From: a virus
IMG/VR virus record: IMGVR_UViG_3300036827_000193
Location: 1 to 64,000 of that record
Length of the DNA: 64,000 nucleotides
Reading direction: 5' to 3' (one strand)
A program made the position numbers and the translations under genes. Positions 49,441 to 58,725 of this stretch are shown one piece after another (the first letter of the stretch is position 1; each line of letters begins with the position of its first letter). The notes below the pieces were generated by a model. The model was not told the DNA's origin. It saw only the letters and a list, made by a program, of their open reading frames with translations, and did not search any database.

Positions 49441-50822
49441 TGACGGCCTTCGGCTTTGGCTTTGAGCCATGCGGTTGCGCGGCCGATCGGCTCCTGCCAG
49501 TCCGACAGGCGCTGCTGGCGCAGCAACCGCATGCTCGGATACCAGATCGAATGCTCCGCGCCTTGCGGCACCGCATCCGGCGCAAGCCATGGCCAGTAGC
49601 CGGAATGCCGCACGAAATTCCACACCGGCTTGCCGAGCGCACCGGCGAGGTGGGCAACGGACGTGTCGACCGAGATCACAAGATCAAGCCCGTCGACCAG
49701 CGCCGCGGTGTCGGCGAAGTCGTGGCAGTCGCCCATCCAGTCGGTGATCGGGATGTCAGGTAGAATCGGCTCGACCGGGTACTGCAGCGAGATCAGGTTG
49801 ACGCCGGGCATTACCAGCGGCTTGAGCCAGGCGAGCGGGATCGATTTGGCCTGCTGCGCGGCGCGCGCGGTGTTGAGGTGGCCGCCCGATGACCAGCACA
49901 GGCCGACATTAAGACCCGCCGGCAGCGTGGCGAGGCGTCCTCTCCAATAGAGCGTATTGGAGAGGCGCGCATTAAGGTACTTGAGTGGCAGCCGCTGTAT
50001 CGATGCCGGCTCCATGTTCATGACCATTGGAACGTCAAGCAGCGGGCAGGAGAAGTCCGCCTCCTGATCGACGTCGTCGTGCATCCCTGCCACGCGCAAG
50101 CGGCGACAACTCCACGACCATCGCGAGAGCGCGAGCATCGGCGCGCGCGCCAGCAGGATCACCGAGCAGTCATAGGCGCCGACAACCGTGTCGGCGAAAC
50201 GTTGCGCCATGATCTCGTCGCCATAGCCCTGCTCCGGATAAAGCAGGATGGTCTTGCCGGTAAGGTCCTCGCCCTGCCACTTGGGATAGTTGCGGTAAGC
50301 CCGCGGCGGATACGGCGTGTTCTGCCAGCGGCACTCGTATTCGCGGAAACCCTCCGCCCACTGCCCCATGCCAAGCAGCGTCACGCCGAGATTGAAGTGG
50401 GCGTCGGCATCGGCACCGCGCGCGATTGCGGCGCGATATTGCGCTGCCGCCTCCGGCAGCCGCAGCAGCGTGCAGTACATGTTGGCGAGCCCCATGTGGG
50501 GCTCGATCGCATCGCACTGCGCAATCGATTTGGCGAAACTGTCCTCGGCGGCTGCCCACATGCCGATGTCGGCAAAGGCGATGCCGCGGTTGTTCCAGGC
50601 GTCGTGCAGCCGCTCGTCGATGTTGAGCGCGCGGTCGTAGTGCAGGATGGCGTCGAAGTGGCGTTCGGTGGCGTGCAGCAGGTTGCCGCGCACCGTCCAG
50701 GCCTCGCAGAAATCCGGCTTGAGCTTGATGGCCTCGACCAGCAGCAGCATCGCGCGCTCGTAGTCGCGGCCCTTGACCGCACCGAGCGCTTTTTCGAAGT
50801 AGCGTTCGGCGAGCTCGCTCAT
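49437..50822 (-). CDS. TPR protein with C-terminal glycosyltransferase-9-like domain (461 aa)
   Basis: I chose the ATG at 50822, inside the overlap with the FkbM gene. Residues about 1-170 are four to five TPR units (AERYFEKALGAVKGRDYERA, AWNNRGIAFADIGMWAAAED). After WQGEDLTGKTILLYPEQGYGD the C-terminal half resembles heptosyltransferase-type GT9 enzymes, with LDLVISVDTSVAHLAGALGK near residue 395. It is paralogous to the protein at 52174-53706. The sugar donor is not known. Confidence 0.72.
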   Translation of the reverse strand: MSELAERYFEKALGAVKGRDYERAMLLLVEAIKLKPDFCEAWTVRGNLLHATERHFDAILHYDRALNIDERLHDAWNNRGIAFADIGMWAAAEDSFAKSIAQCDAIEPHMGLANMYCTLLRLPEAAAQYRAAIARGADADAHFNLGVTLLGMGQWAEGFREYECRWQNTPYPPRAYRNYPKWQGEDLTGKTILLYPEQGYGDEIMAQRFADTVVGAYDCSVILLARAPMLALSRWSWSCRRLRVAGMHDDVDQEADFSCPLLDVPMVMNMEPASIQRLPLKYLNARLSNTLYWRGRLATLPAGLNVGLCWSSGGHLNTARAAQQAKSIPLAWLKPLVMPGVNLISLQYPVEPILPDIPITDWMGDCHDFADTAALVDGLDLVISVDTSVAHLAGALGKPVWNFVRHSGYWPWLAPDAVPQGAEHSIWYPSMRLLRQQRLSDWQEPIGRATAWLKAKAEGRQ

Positions 50823-51589
50823 CCACCCACGATCCGGATTTTTTCCAGCACCTTGTCGCTCTCGTGGATGGCGAGGATCGACATGCCGGCCGGGATGAAG
50901 CGATAGCCGGACAGGCGCTTCTTCACTTCCTCGGCACCGCACAGCGCAATCTCGGCAAAGATGATCGGGCGACAGCGCACGATGGTGGCGTAGGCGCCGT
51001 CAAGCGCCGCCGGTTCGGTGCCTTCGATGTCGAGCTTGAGAAGATCGAGCCGTGTCAGGTTCAGGCTGTCGATCGTGACTAGGCGGCAGGCCTCGTTGAC
51101 GCCGAGCGGCTGGCCGATCGCGCCATTGAGATCGAACCGCAGCGACAGGCCGCCGAAGTTTGCGGGCTTTTCGTGGTCGAGCTTCACAATCGGCGTTGTC
51201 CCGAGCACATCGGCAAGCGCCGCCATGGTGGCCTTGGCATTGAAGCAGTTGTTGAGCGCGATGTTGCCGGCGAGCGCATAGAACACCCGCTCCTGCGGCT
51301 CGAACGCCAGCACCGAGCCCCAGCCGGCCATGGCCTTGGCCCAGGCCAGCGTGTGGGTGCCGATATTGGCGCCGCCGTCGATGACGACGACACCGTCGCC
51401 ATAGGCCTCGCGATGTGCGACCAGCAGCCCGAACAGTTCTTCGATGTCGCCTTGTTCGTGGCTGCCGGTGCCGAGCAGGCTTGCGCCGACGCCGGCATAG
51501 CCACCCCCGGCGACCCGGCAATAGTCGAGTCGGTTCAGGATCATCGGGCCGTTTTCGGTCGCGGCCAGAACGAAGGCGACTTGCGGCAA
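50819..51589 (-). CDS. FkbM-family methyltransferase (256 aa)
   Basis: I propose a TTG start at 51589 (MPQVAFVLAATENGP) because GGGGAG lies six bases upstream. The protein has the SAM-binding motif VVIDGGANIGTHTLAWAKA (about residue 70), then the FkbM pattern SVLAFEPQERVFYALAGNIA and DLLKLDIEGTEPAALDGA. FkbM enzymes O-methylate sugars and related compounds. It sits between two TPR-glycosyltransferase genes and overlaps the downstream one. Confidence 0.75.
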   Translation of the reverse strand: MPQVAFVLAATENGPMILNRLDYCRVAGGGYAGVGASLLGTGSHEQGDIEELFGLLVAHREAYGDGVVVIDGGANIGTHTLAWAKAMAGWGSVLAFEPQERVFYALAGNIALNNCFNAKATMAALADVLGTTPIVKLDHEKPANFGGLSLRFDLNGAIGQPLGVNEACRLVTIDSLNLTRLDLLKLDIEGTEPAALDGAYATIVRCRPIIFAEIALCGAEEVKKRLSGYRFIPAGMSILAIHESDKVLEKIRIVGG

Positions 51590-51648
51590 ATCGGGCTCCC
51601 CTCCCAACGCACTACGCCGAGAGGGTTACCGATTTGCTGCCATCGGCC

Positions 51649-52122
51649 TTATTCGTGGTAGCTGACCTGGCCGTCGAACGTCGAGTTGTAGGTCGAGGAC
51701 TGCGCCCGCATGTAGAGACCGTTCACCGCGGTCGCCGGCGCAACCAGCGCAAACGACTCGTCGGCCGCGATCCAGCGGGTGGTGGCGCGCTGGTTAAGGC
51801 CGGTGTTGAACAGCGAGGTTGCGATCAGCGCGGCCGACGGCTCGGTGGTCTCGTTGGTGGCGGCGACGATCAGGGCGGCGCCGTCGGCGGGATCCAACGC
51901 ATTGGGCGTCGCGGCGGTGCCGGCGAGCGACGTCGTCTGCGACAGCCGCGAAATGTCGACCTGGATGTAGGTGTCGGTGGCGTTCGGGTTGGCGGTCGCG
52001 CCGAGCACGAACTCGAACCACTTGTGGCGCTTGGTGTTGGAGGCCGGGCACCACGAGGCGACGACGCCCTTGTACGAGGAGGCGATCGAAGCCTGGTTGC
52101 CGCCGAGGGCATACTTAGCCAT
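51649..52122 (-). CDS. Probable virion decoration protein (157 aa)
   Basis: AGGA lies upstream of the ATG. The sequence is rich in beta strands and Thr/Ala (SIASSYKGVVASWCPASNTK, TDTYIQVDISRLSQTTSLAG, FALVAPATAVNGLYMRAQSS). There is no enzyme motif. Its location between glycosyltransferase and portal-side genes suggests a capsid surface protein, possibly the substrate of the nearby enzymes, but this is inference. Confidence 0.5.
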   Translation of the reverse strand: MAKYALGGNQASIASSYKGVVASWCPASNTKRHKWFEFVLGATANPNATDTYIQVDISRLSQTTSLAGTAATPNALDPADGAALIVAATNETTEPSAALIATSLFNTGLNQRATTRWIAADESFALVAPATAVNGLYMRAQSSTYNSTFDGQVSYHE

Positions 52123-52173
52123 GGGGGTAATCCTTTTGCTTGAGCGTTGAGAGGGTGCAGCGCGAGAGCTGCG

Positions 52174-53706
52174 TCAGGCAGCGGCGCGCTGCGCCGCCAT
52201 TGCGTCCAGATCACGCGTGACGTGATCGAGAACCGTCTGCCAGTCGCCCACCTTGGGCTGCCGGTAGAGTGTTGCGCGCGGGTACCACGGCGAGTCGGTG
52301 CGCCCGAGTTGCCAGCGCCAATCGGTTGAATAGGCCGGGATCAGGATCCAGGTCGGCACGCCGAGCGTTGCGGCGAGGTGCGCGACCGCAGTGTCGACGG
52401 TGACGACCAGGTCGAGCGCGGCGATCGCGGCTGCGGTATCGCGCAGGTCGTCAAGCCACAGCGCACTCAGGAACGGATGACGCCGCTGCAGCGCCGCGAA
52501 TTCATTGGTCTCGCCGGCGCGCATCTGCTGGATCGAGACGAAGTTCGCCTTGGCCTCGAAGATGGCGCCGAATTTGGCGAGCGGGATCGAGCGATGGGCG
52601 TCGTTCTTGTGCTGGAAGTTGCCGGCCCAGCACACCCCGACATTCAATTCGTTCGCCGGCGGGTCGAGACTGGCGCGCAGGCGCGCAACACGCTCCGGCT
52701 CGATCGAGGGCTGCCACGGCGGCGGCAGGTCCTGCTCGGTGTCAATGCCGAGATAAAGCGGCAGCGACATCAGCGCGGCCCAGCGCTCGAAGCCTTCGAC
52801 CGTATCGCCGGCGGCAAGCTCCAGCACCGTGACGCCGGGGATATCGCGCACCAGCGGCGTGAGCTTGTCATGGACGCGCAGCAGCACATTACCGGCGCGC
52901 TCGCGGATCAGCGGCACGAAGCGCAGGAACTGGATGGTGTCGCCGAGCCCCTGCTCGGCGTGGATCAGGATGGTCTTGCCGGTCAGCGCCTCGCCCTGCC
53001 ACTTCTTGTCGGCCGGCAGATTGAGGTTGGGCGTATCGTTCTCGCTGCTGGTCAGCCGCGCCTCGTAGTCGGCAAAGCCGCGCAGGTCGCCGAGCAGGAG
53101 CCGCGCCATGGCGCGGTTGTAGCGCGCGTCGGCCTCATTGAGCCGGCTGACGCTGTCGGTTGCCGGTGCGCGCAGTTCGAGCGAGTGATCGAGCGAGGCG
53201 ATTGCCTCGCGATGGCGATTGAGGCGCAACAGCGCGATGCCGCGGTTGTAGTGCGGAAACGGGTCGCTCGGATCGAACGCGATGCCCTTGTCGAGCGCAA
53301 CGAGCGCCGCCTCGTGGCGGCCAAGCCGTTCCAGCGTGTTGCCGAGATTGTTGTAGATCAGCGCCTTGGCGGCCGGTGACAGCGGCGTCTTGGCGGTGTG
53401 GTGGGCGGCGCGCTCAAGGTCGGCAAGGCCTTCCTCGGGATGGCCGAGCTGCGCGACGCACAGTCCGTAATGGCTCAGCGCAATCGGATTGCGGCGGTTG
53501 ATCTTGCGCCCGCGCCAGAACCAGTACAGCGCCTCGTGCAGCTTGCCGGTCTCAAACAGCGAGGTGCCGAGCCGCTCGATGGCCTCGAAGTTCTCGGGCT
53601 CGTGCACCAGGACGCCGCGAAACATCGCCATCGCGCTGGGATGGTCGCCGGCCATGGCGTAGCCGGCGCCGAGGTCGAGCGCTTCGCCGATCGAGAGGTC
53701 GCTCAT
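52174..53706 (-). CDS. TPR protein with C-terminal glycosyltransferase-9-like domain (510 aa)
   Basis: Residues about 5-215 hold several TPR units (YAMAGDHPSAMAMFRGVLVH, LIYNNLGNTLERLGRHEAAL). Then WQGEALTGKTILIHAEQGLGD starts the transferase part, which has LDLVVTVDTAVAHLAATLGV near residue 440, a motif shared with its paralogue at 49437-50822. Its start overlaps the portal gene stop (ATGA). It is unusual for such enzymes to sit inside the head gene block. Confidence 0.72.
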   Translation of the reverse strand: MSDLSIGEALDLGAGYAMAGDHPSAMAMFRGVLVHEPENFEAIERLGTSLFETGKLHEALYWFWRGRKINRRNPIALSHYGLCVAQLGHPEEGLADLERAAHHTAKTPLSPAAKALIYNNLGNTLERLGRHEAALVALDKGIAFDPSDPFPHYNRGIALLRLNRHREAIASLDHSLELRAPATDSVSRLNEADARYNRAMARLLLGDLRGFADYEARLTSSENDTPNLNLPADKKWQGEALTGKTILIHAEQGLGDTIQFLRFVPLIRERAGNVLLRVHDKLTPLVRDIPGVTVLELAAGDTVEGFERWAALMSLPLYLGIDTEQDLPPPWQPSIEPERVARLRASLDPPANELNVGVCWAGNFQHKNDAHRSIPLAKFGAIFEAKANFVSIQQMRAGETNEFAALQRRHPFLSALWLDDLRDTAAAIAALDLVVTVDTAVAHLAATLGVPTWILIPAYSTDWRWQLGRTDSPWYPRATLYRQPKVGDWQTVLDHVTRDLDAMAAQRAAA

Positions 53707-56246
53707 GCGGCGCGCGGTCCCTGCTGCGGCAGCCGCACACCGGAGATGCGCCCGGTCTTGGGATCCCGCGTGAAGTCGAGCTTGCCGTCCGTGAGCAACT
53801 GCATCAGCGCCTCATGCGGAGCCGGTGCGGGAGGAGCGGCCGGCGCAGCAGCGGGAGGCGAGGACGCGGAGGGCGGACCGCTTGGACCCGTGCCGGAAGG
53901 CGCACCCTGCGGGGACGCAGGCGCGGCATCTTCCATCTCCGCGCCCTCGCCAGCTTGTGCCGTGGTATCGTTGGCGAGATCGCGGCGGTGCTTGGCGATG
54001 GCGAGGCCATGCCGGTGGCCGTGCTCGAGCGCGGCGAGGTGGGTCTGGTTGGTGCGATGGCCGTGGTCGAACCCGGTGCGCTTGGCCTCGACCTGGTGGC
54101 CGAGCATGCGGTCGATGATGTCGGCCTCGAGCTCGCGCTTGCCGAGCGCGACCTTGGCGAGCGCGGCCATGCCAGTGAAGTAGGCGGCTTCGCCGGTGCG
54201 GTTGTCCTTGGCGATCTTGGCCTGCAATTCCTGCGTCTTGAGGTCGGCCATCGGGTTGGCGCGGGGTTGCCCGTTGTCCTTGAAGAAGCGCGCGCCGCCG
54301 TCCTTGTAGCCGGCCGCGCCGAACACCTCCTCGATCACCGCCTCGCTGTTGATTTCTTTCTGCCCGGACTGGAACTCGGGCGCCTGCGCCAATAGCGGCG
54401 CGACGATCTGCGCAGCGGCCTGGAACTTGGCCAGCCGCTGCTGCGGGTCGCCGGCGCCGAGGCCGGCGCTGACGCGAATGGTGATCTGCTGCTCCAGCAA
54501 GTCGTCGTCGATCTTGCTGATGCCGTGCTTCTCGAACAACTGCGCGCGCTGGCCGCACAGGCCGAGCACGACCGGGTCGCTCTCGTAGTATTGCTCGCAG
54601 CGCACGATCTGCGCCAGCGCCGGCTCGACCCAGGTCTCGATCCAGACCCGGATATCGAATTCCTGCACCGCATTGGCAGCGCCGGCGGCGAGTTTGAGGC
54701 CGCCCAGCGTCTTGCCGAGCGCGTTGTTGTTCTCGACATTGCCGTAGTTCTGCTGGCCGGCGAGGTCGTCGAATTCGAGATCGAGCTCGCGGCCCATCAG
54801 GATCGGCCCCTGGCCCAACTGCGGCGGTGTCTCCCACACCACGTCGTCCTTGTCGTCGACGAAGATCGAGGAGCCGGACGAGCGGCGCTTGACCTGGTCC
54901 ATGTCGATGCGCCGGCCGCGCTTGACCTTCGAGATCGGCATGACGTTTTGCTTGACGGCGTCGAGCGTGAGATTGCGCAGGTCGTTGGTTTCGACCTGCA
55001 GCGGCTGCCAGGATTCCACCGCCGACATCGGAAAGATGCGGTGCGATTCGAGGTTGCCGTAGCCCAGCACCAAAGGGCGCTCGCCGTACTGCTCGGGATA
55101 GACCTCGCGCGTCGGCTTGGGATCAGTGAGGTAATACTTGTCGCCGACCGACCAGAACGTCCAGTCCTCGCCCGCCACCCGCATGAAGGTCTCGTACACC
55201 CACACGATCTGGAATTCGGTGCCGGTCTGGGTCTCGTCGAGCCGGTCGAGCCCCATCTCGCGGGCGCGGCGGATCGCCTCCATGTCCTGCTTGCCGAGGT
55301 TTGCGGCCTGGCGCAGCGCCTGCTCGGAGACCTGCTTCCACGGATTGACCGGGGCGTCCTGCTTGCCGAGGATTTCCTCGACCGTCATCGGGTATTTGAG
55401 GATGACGAAGGCGGCATTCTGCGCCGGGTTGAGCCAGTTGGCGGCTGAATCGATGACGAAGTTTTCCGGCGGGAACAGCACCATGTCGGGGCGGTCGACG
55501 TCGAGCGTGTAGACCTCGCGCACGCCCTTGACGAGAGCGCCGTTGCCGTCGTCGACATCGGCGTCTTCCTCGCCGGTCTTGCGATGCTCCTGCTTCCAGC
55601 ACTGCTTGGAGAGGCAGATGCCGGTGAGCAGCGTGTCTTCGCGCGCGCCCATCGAGATCAGGAACCAGGGCAGCGACGCCTTGCCGCTGGTGCGGTCGGT
55701 GCGGTAGTTGACCAGTTCCTCCATCACACCGGCGGCGGCGCGCTGTTTCGGATCGGCCTCGTTGCCGGGCAGGCAATTGATGGCGTCGACGTTGTTGAAC
55801 AGGCTTGCGGCAACGGCAGCGAGATCCTTGCGCACCGCGGCGCGCGTCTTGGGCACGAACAGCCGCGAGCGGCCGCGCCATTCGGGCCGGGTGTACTTGG
55901 ACCCGACGTAGTGCTCGTTGTGAAAGGCGCGCAGCGACTGCGACCAGGCGCGGCGGTTGACCTGCGCCATGTAGAGCTGCGACTGCTGCTCGGCCTCGCG
56001 CACCAGGCGCAGGAATTCGATTCCCGGACCGGGCTGGCCGTCGTCAACGCCTTCGGGATTGGCGGCCTCGTAGGCCGCGGTGTTCTCCAGCTCCGGACCA
56101 CTCTGGCCACCACCTTGGCCGCCAGCTTCGCGCGCGCGCTCGATCGCATCCTCGCCCGGGGGCTGGCCCGGGCCGGTGAACGAGATCGGCCGCGCCCGGG
56201 TGTTGGCGAGATCGTCCTCGCCGGGCGGATAAGTGCGGAGCGCCAT
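53703..56246 (-). CDS. Portal protein (847 aa)
   Basis: The size, position and sequence fit podovirus portal proteins: RSRLFVPKTRAAVRKDLAAV near residue 130, DRPDMVLFPPENFVIDSAAN near 265, then a long helical middle with VETNDLRNLTLDAVKQNVMP near 425. The C-terminus has a Pro/Ala-rich tail (SGPPSASSPPAAAPAAPPAP). It lies upstream of the capsid genes in the transcript and downstream of where the terminase is expected. It forms the twelve-fold ring through which DNA is packed. Confidence 0.8.
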   Translation of the reverse strand: MALRTYPPGEDDLANTRARPISFTGPGQPPGEDAIERAREAGGQGGGQSGPELENTAAYEAANPEGVDDGQPGPGIEFLRLVREAEQQSQLYMAQVNRRAWSQSLRAFHNEHYVGSKYTRPEWRGRSRLFVPKTRAAVRKDLAAVAASLFNNVDAINCLPGNEADPKQRAAAGVMEELVNYRTDRTSGKASLPWFLISMGAREDTLLTGICLSKQCWKQEHRKTGEEDADVDDGNGALVKGVREVYTLDVDRPDMVLFPPENFVIDSAANWLNPAQNAAFVILKYPMTVEEILGKQDAPVNPWKQVSEQALRQAANLGKQDMEAIRRAREMGLDRLDETQTGTEFQIVWVYETFMRVAGEDWTFWSVGDKYYLTDPKPTREVYPEQYGERPLVLGYGNLESHRIFPMSAVESWQPLQVETNDLRNLTLDAVKQNVMPISKVKRGRRIDMDQVKRRSSGSSIFVDDKDDVVWETPPQLGQGPILMGRELDLEFDDLAGQQNYGNVENNNALGKTLGGLKLAAGAANAVQEFDIRVWIETWVEPALAQIVRCEQYYESDPVVLGLCGQRAQLFEKHGISKIDDDLLEQQITIRVSAGLGAGDPQQRLAKFQAAAQIVAPLLAQAPEFQSGQKEINSEAVIEEVFGAAGYKDGGARFFKDNGQPRANPMADLKTQELQAKIAKDNRTGEAAYFTGMAALAKVALGKRELEADIIDRMLGHQVEAKRTGFDHGHRTNQTHLAALEHGHRHGLAIAKHRRDLANDTTAQAGEGAEMEDAAPASPQGAPSGTGPSGPPSASSPPAAAPAAPPAPAPHEALMQLLTDGKLDFTRDPKTGRISGVRLPQQGPRAA

Positions 56247-56251
56247 CGGAT

Positions 56252-56563
56252 TTACGTCGTAATCACTGCCGAAATCTTGTCGCCGGGCTTGACCAGGAAG
56301 TATTCGGTCTGCCCGGCCGTCATGCGCTGGTGCGAGGTGGTGGCGACCGGCGCCTTGGCGATGATGACGCAGCAGATCGAGTCGGTGTGCACGCGAACGA
56401 GCCGCGTGTTGGTGCCGAACGCCGCCGATTCAGCGTGCCCGCCGCTGTAGTCGATCGGCGCCTGCAGGATCGCGTCATCGGAGAAGAACGCCAGCGGCGG
56501 AAACATGCCGCCCATGGCGTTCTGCGGCGCCTCGAACTCGGTGACGTAGAGCTTGGATGTCAT
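56252..56563 (-). CDS. Small beta-rich phage protein (103 aa)
   Basis: The protein starts MTSKLYVTEFEAPQNAMGGM and ends YFLVKPGDKISAVITT, with a middle strand segment (TRLVRVHTDSICCVIIAKAP). It is probably a small beta-sandwich virion protein. It ends five bases before the portal start, so the two are cotranscribed. Confidence 0.65.
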   Translation of the reverse strand: MTSKLYVTEFEAPQNAMGGMFPPLAFFSDDAILQAPIDYSGGHAESAAFGTNTRLVRVHTDSICCVIIAKAPVATTSHQRMTAGQTEYFLVKPGDKISAVITT

Positions 56564-56566
56564 GGT

Positions 56567-56836
56567 TCAGTCCTCAGCGCATGCGGCGCTCAGTGGCGAA
56601 GGCCACCGATCAAGCAAGTAGGTCATGACGTGGTTGGCAATGTCGTTTGGGACGCCGATGGCAAGCATCGTGTCGAAGACCGGCCGTACGCGGCGCAGGT
56701 CGGCCTCGATGCTGGCGTGGCAGGCATCGCAGACCGTGACCGCGGTTACCTCACCGTCGCATTGCAGATCGAGCGGAGCGCCCGGACCGCCGCACGCACC
56801 GCAGCGATGCAGCGGCACGACGTTGGCTGCATTCAC
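56567..56836 (-). CDS. Zinc-ribbon-like small protein (89 aa)
   Basis: The motif CGACGGPGAPLDLQCDGE ... TVCDACHAS gives two CxxC pairs, a typical zinc ribbon. The C-terminal half is helical (FDTMLAIGVPNDIANHVMTY). Its start overlaps the previous gene end (ATGA). Function unknown. Confidence 0.65.
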   Translation of the reverse strand: MNAANVVPLHRCGACGGPGAPLDLQCDGEVTAVTVCDACHASIEADLRRVRPVFDTMLAIGVPNDIANHVMTYLLDRWPSPLSAACAED

Positions 56837-57282
56837 TCCGGCACCTTGCGCGAGGGCAGGACCAGCGCCGAGTGCTTGGCGCGCGCATCGAGGAAGGATT
56901 CGAGATTGAAGCGGCCGCGCGAGACGCCGTAGCGTTCCAGCAACTGGCCACCGGCGCGGCGCAAGAGGCCGTCGCTCAATTCATCGGTGGTCAGGTTGAT
57001 CGCCCAGAACTTGTTGATGCCCATCAGGATCGGCACCGAGACGTAGGCCATCTTCTGCGCGCCGTCGTAGATGCAGCGCCATGGGATGCCCGGGTAGGTT
57101 TGCGTCAGGACCTCGTGCATCCACGTCGCGTTGGCGATGTCCATGCGCTCGAACGGATCGTCGAGCACTTCGCCGTTCGGCCCGGCCGGCGCGTCGTGCT
57201 TGGTCAGCACGACCATGTCGTGGCCGCCGTGGCTGACTTTTGGGATCACGTCCTGGCGGAGTGTGATGGCGTCGTGCGGCAT
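56833..57282 (-). CDS. Hypothetical phage protein (149 aa)
   Basis: I chose the ATG at 57282 (MPHDAITLRQDVIPKVSHGG). The protein is alpha/beta, with YVSVPILMGINKFWAINLTT and a C-terminal helix (DGLLRRAGGQLLERYGVS). It overlaps the zinc-ribbon gene by four bases. Not recognised. Confidence 0.6.
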   Translation of the reverse strand: MPHDAITLRQDVIPKVSHGGHDMVVLTKHDAPAGPNGEVLDDPFERMDIANATWMHEVLTQTYPGIPWRCIYDGAQKMAYVSVPILMGINKFWAINLTTDELSDGLLRRAGGQLLERYGVSRGRFNLESFLDARAKHSALVLPSRKVPE

Positions 57283-57301
57283 GGCGGGTGTCCACAAATG
57301 C

Positions 57302-57324
57302 AAAAGGCCGCCCGGTGGGGCGGC
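57302..57324 (-). terminator. GC-rich hairpin with U-run
   Basis: GCCGCCC and GGGCGGC pair around loop CACC and are followed on the minus strand by CTTTTG. It is almost the same sequence as the hairpin at 45103-45122. It lies between the 304-aa and 149-aa genes. Confidence 0.55.
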
Positions 57325-57354
57325 TCGCGGCAGCGGATGGAGGTTGGGAGGCGT

Positions 57355-58269
57355 CTAGAAGGGCGGCGAACGCATGCAGAGCGCGAATGCCGCGATGCGA
57401 TTGGCAATCTTGAGCGCGGCCGGCTCGTCGGTCTCCAGCGTGATCTTCTGCGCCAGCATGATGTCGCCGATCGCCGGCGCATCGACCGGCTGCAGGCAGA
57501 TGCGATCAACAACGTCGCCCTGCTGGTCCAAACATTCGACGTTGTAACTGCGCCCGGTTGTGATCCGATAGCGTCCGCCGGCGGAGCCTGTCACCGCGAA
57601 GCTCTTGGTTGCCTTGTACTGTTTGCGCTGTGCCGGCGAGAGCCAGCCGGTGAGCAAGGCGAGCGATCTGGCGTGGGCCTTGCGGTCGGCCTCGGAATTG
57701 ACCGGCACGCTCAAATACAAATAGCCGCCGGTGGCAGGGGTCGTCCAGAATTGTAGGTCGCGCCGGTCGATCGAAAGGGTGTTGTTGTCTGGTTGAACGG
57801 TCACGCTGGGGTCGGTGTCGACGGCCAGCATCGGCGTCGCCACCCCGTACATCACGGCGTCGTTGACGCGGCGATTGACCTCGCGCTGCACCTCGTGGCG
57901 CGCTCTAAGGTCCTCGAACAGGCCGACATAGTCGCGATCGGCAACACGCTGCCAGTCGATGTCCTGGCGAAGCTCGTGCCTCGTCACGATCCAGTGCTGG
58001 TCGCGATCATCGAAAAAATGCGCGGTGAATTCGACGGCGTCGTGGATGAGACGATCACGCCACCGCACCGAGCGGATATGCGGCAATGGACGATCGCCGT
58101 AGGAATACAGAACGTGGCGAAACGCACGCTCAGCGGCGCGAAGCACAACGTCCTGGCCCCGCCGTCGCGGACGCGGCACCAGACGGCGCCAGCCGGTCAC
58201 CTCATCGATTGTCGATCGAGCATCGTCGACGGTGGTAAAATAATCGCTCGACCACCATTGAGCCGCCAA
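57355..58269 (-). CDS. Hypothetical phage protein (304 aa)
   Basis: The protein is soluble. The N-terminal half is charged and helical (WRDRLIHDAVEFTAHFFDDR). The C-terminal third reads FAVTGSAGGRYRITTGRSYN, then VDRICLQPVDAPAIGDIMLAQKITLE (shortened here), a pattern that recurs near the end of many phage proteins of unknown function. It is placed in the pre-portal group. A start further upstream cannot be excluded. Confidence 0.6.
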   Translation of the reverse strand: MAAQWWSSDYFTTVDDARSTIDEVTGWRRLVPRPRRRGQDVVLRAAERAFRHVLYSYGDRPLPHIRSVRWRDRLIHDAVEFTAHFFDDRDQHWIVTRHELRQDIDWQRVADRDYVGLFEDLRARHEVQREVNRRVNDAVMYGVATPMLAVDTDPSVTVQPDNNTLSIDRRDLQFWTTPATGGYLYLSVPVNSEADRKAHARSLALLTGWLSPAQRKQYKATKSFAVTGSAGGRYRITTGRSYNVECLDQQGDVVDRICLQPVDAPAIGDIMLAQKITLETDEPAALKIANRIAAFALCMRSPPF

Positions 58270-58272
58270 GTC

Positions 58273-58500
58273 TCACCCGCCCTGCATCTGCGGCCGGAAC
58301 AGGGTCTCGTCCTTGGTGTCCTTGAACGAGCGCGCCAGCGTGTAGTCGCTCTCGCCGGCGTTGCGCGTCACCGCGATGTGCTTGTCCTCGCCGACCAGTT
58401 TCTCGAACCGCGCCATCGCCTCCGTGACCTGCGCGTCGTTTTTCGGATCGAACGCGACGGTGCTGTGGCCGCTGTGGTCCATGATGATGTGCGTTGCCAT
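58273..58500 (-). CDS. Small phage protein (75 aa)
   Basis: I chose the ATG at 58500 with GAGGGAG upstream. The sequence MATHIIMDHSGHSTVAFDPK followed by AQVTEAMARFEKLVGEDKHI resembles a small alpha/beta protein that is common in phage head regions. The role is unknown. Confidence 0.65.
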   Translation of the reverse strand: MATHIIMDHSGHSTVAFDPKNDAQVTEAMARFEKLVGEDKHIAVTRNAGESDYTLARSFKDTKDETLFRPQMQGG

Positions 58501-58563
58501 ATGGGGCTCCCTCATGAATGAGACGCGCACGGCATAGCCTGATTTGGTTAAGATCAACAAGAG

Positions 58564-58725
58564 TCAGGCGGCCTTGCCCACGCGTTTGGGCCGCAGCATA
58601 CCCAGATGCCGCCCCGCCACCGTCATGATGGCAATCCAGTGCTCGCGCTCGATCGGCGCGCCGGCGCGCACGATCGCCGACACCGAAGTCGTGCGCATGG
58701 CAATGGCGCGGTAGAACGCGAGCAT
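58564..58725 (-). CDS. Tiny phage protein (53 aa)
   Basis: The ATG directly follows the stop of the preceding gene. The protein is basic and helical (MLAFYRAIAMRTTSVSAIV, EREHWIAIMTVAGRHLGMLR, PKRVGKAA). The tight spacing and codon use match the neighbours, so it is likely real despite its length. Confidence 0.55.
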   Translation of the reverse strand: MLAFYRAIAMRTTSVSAIVRAGAPIEREHWIAIMTVAGRHLGMLRPKRVGKAA

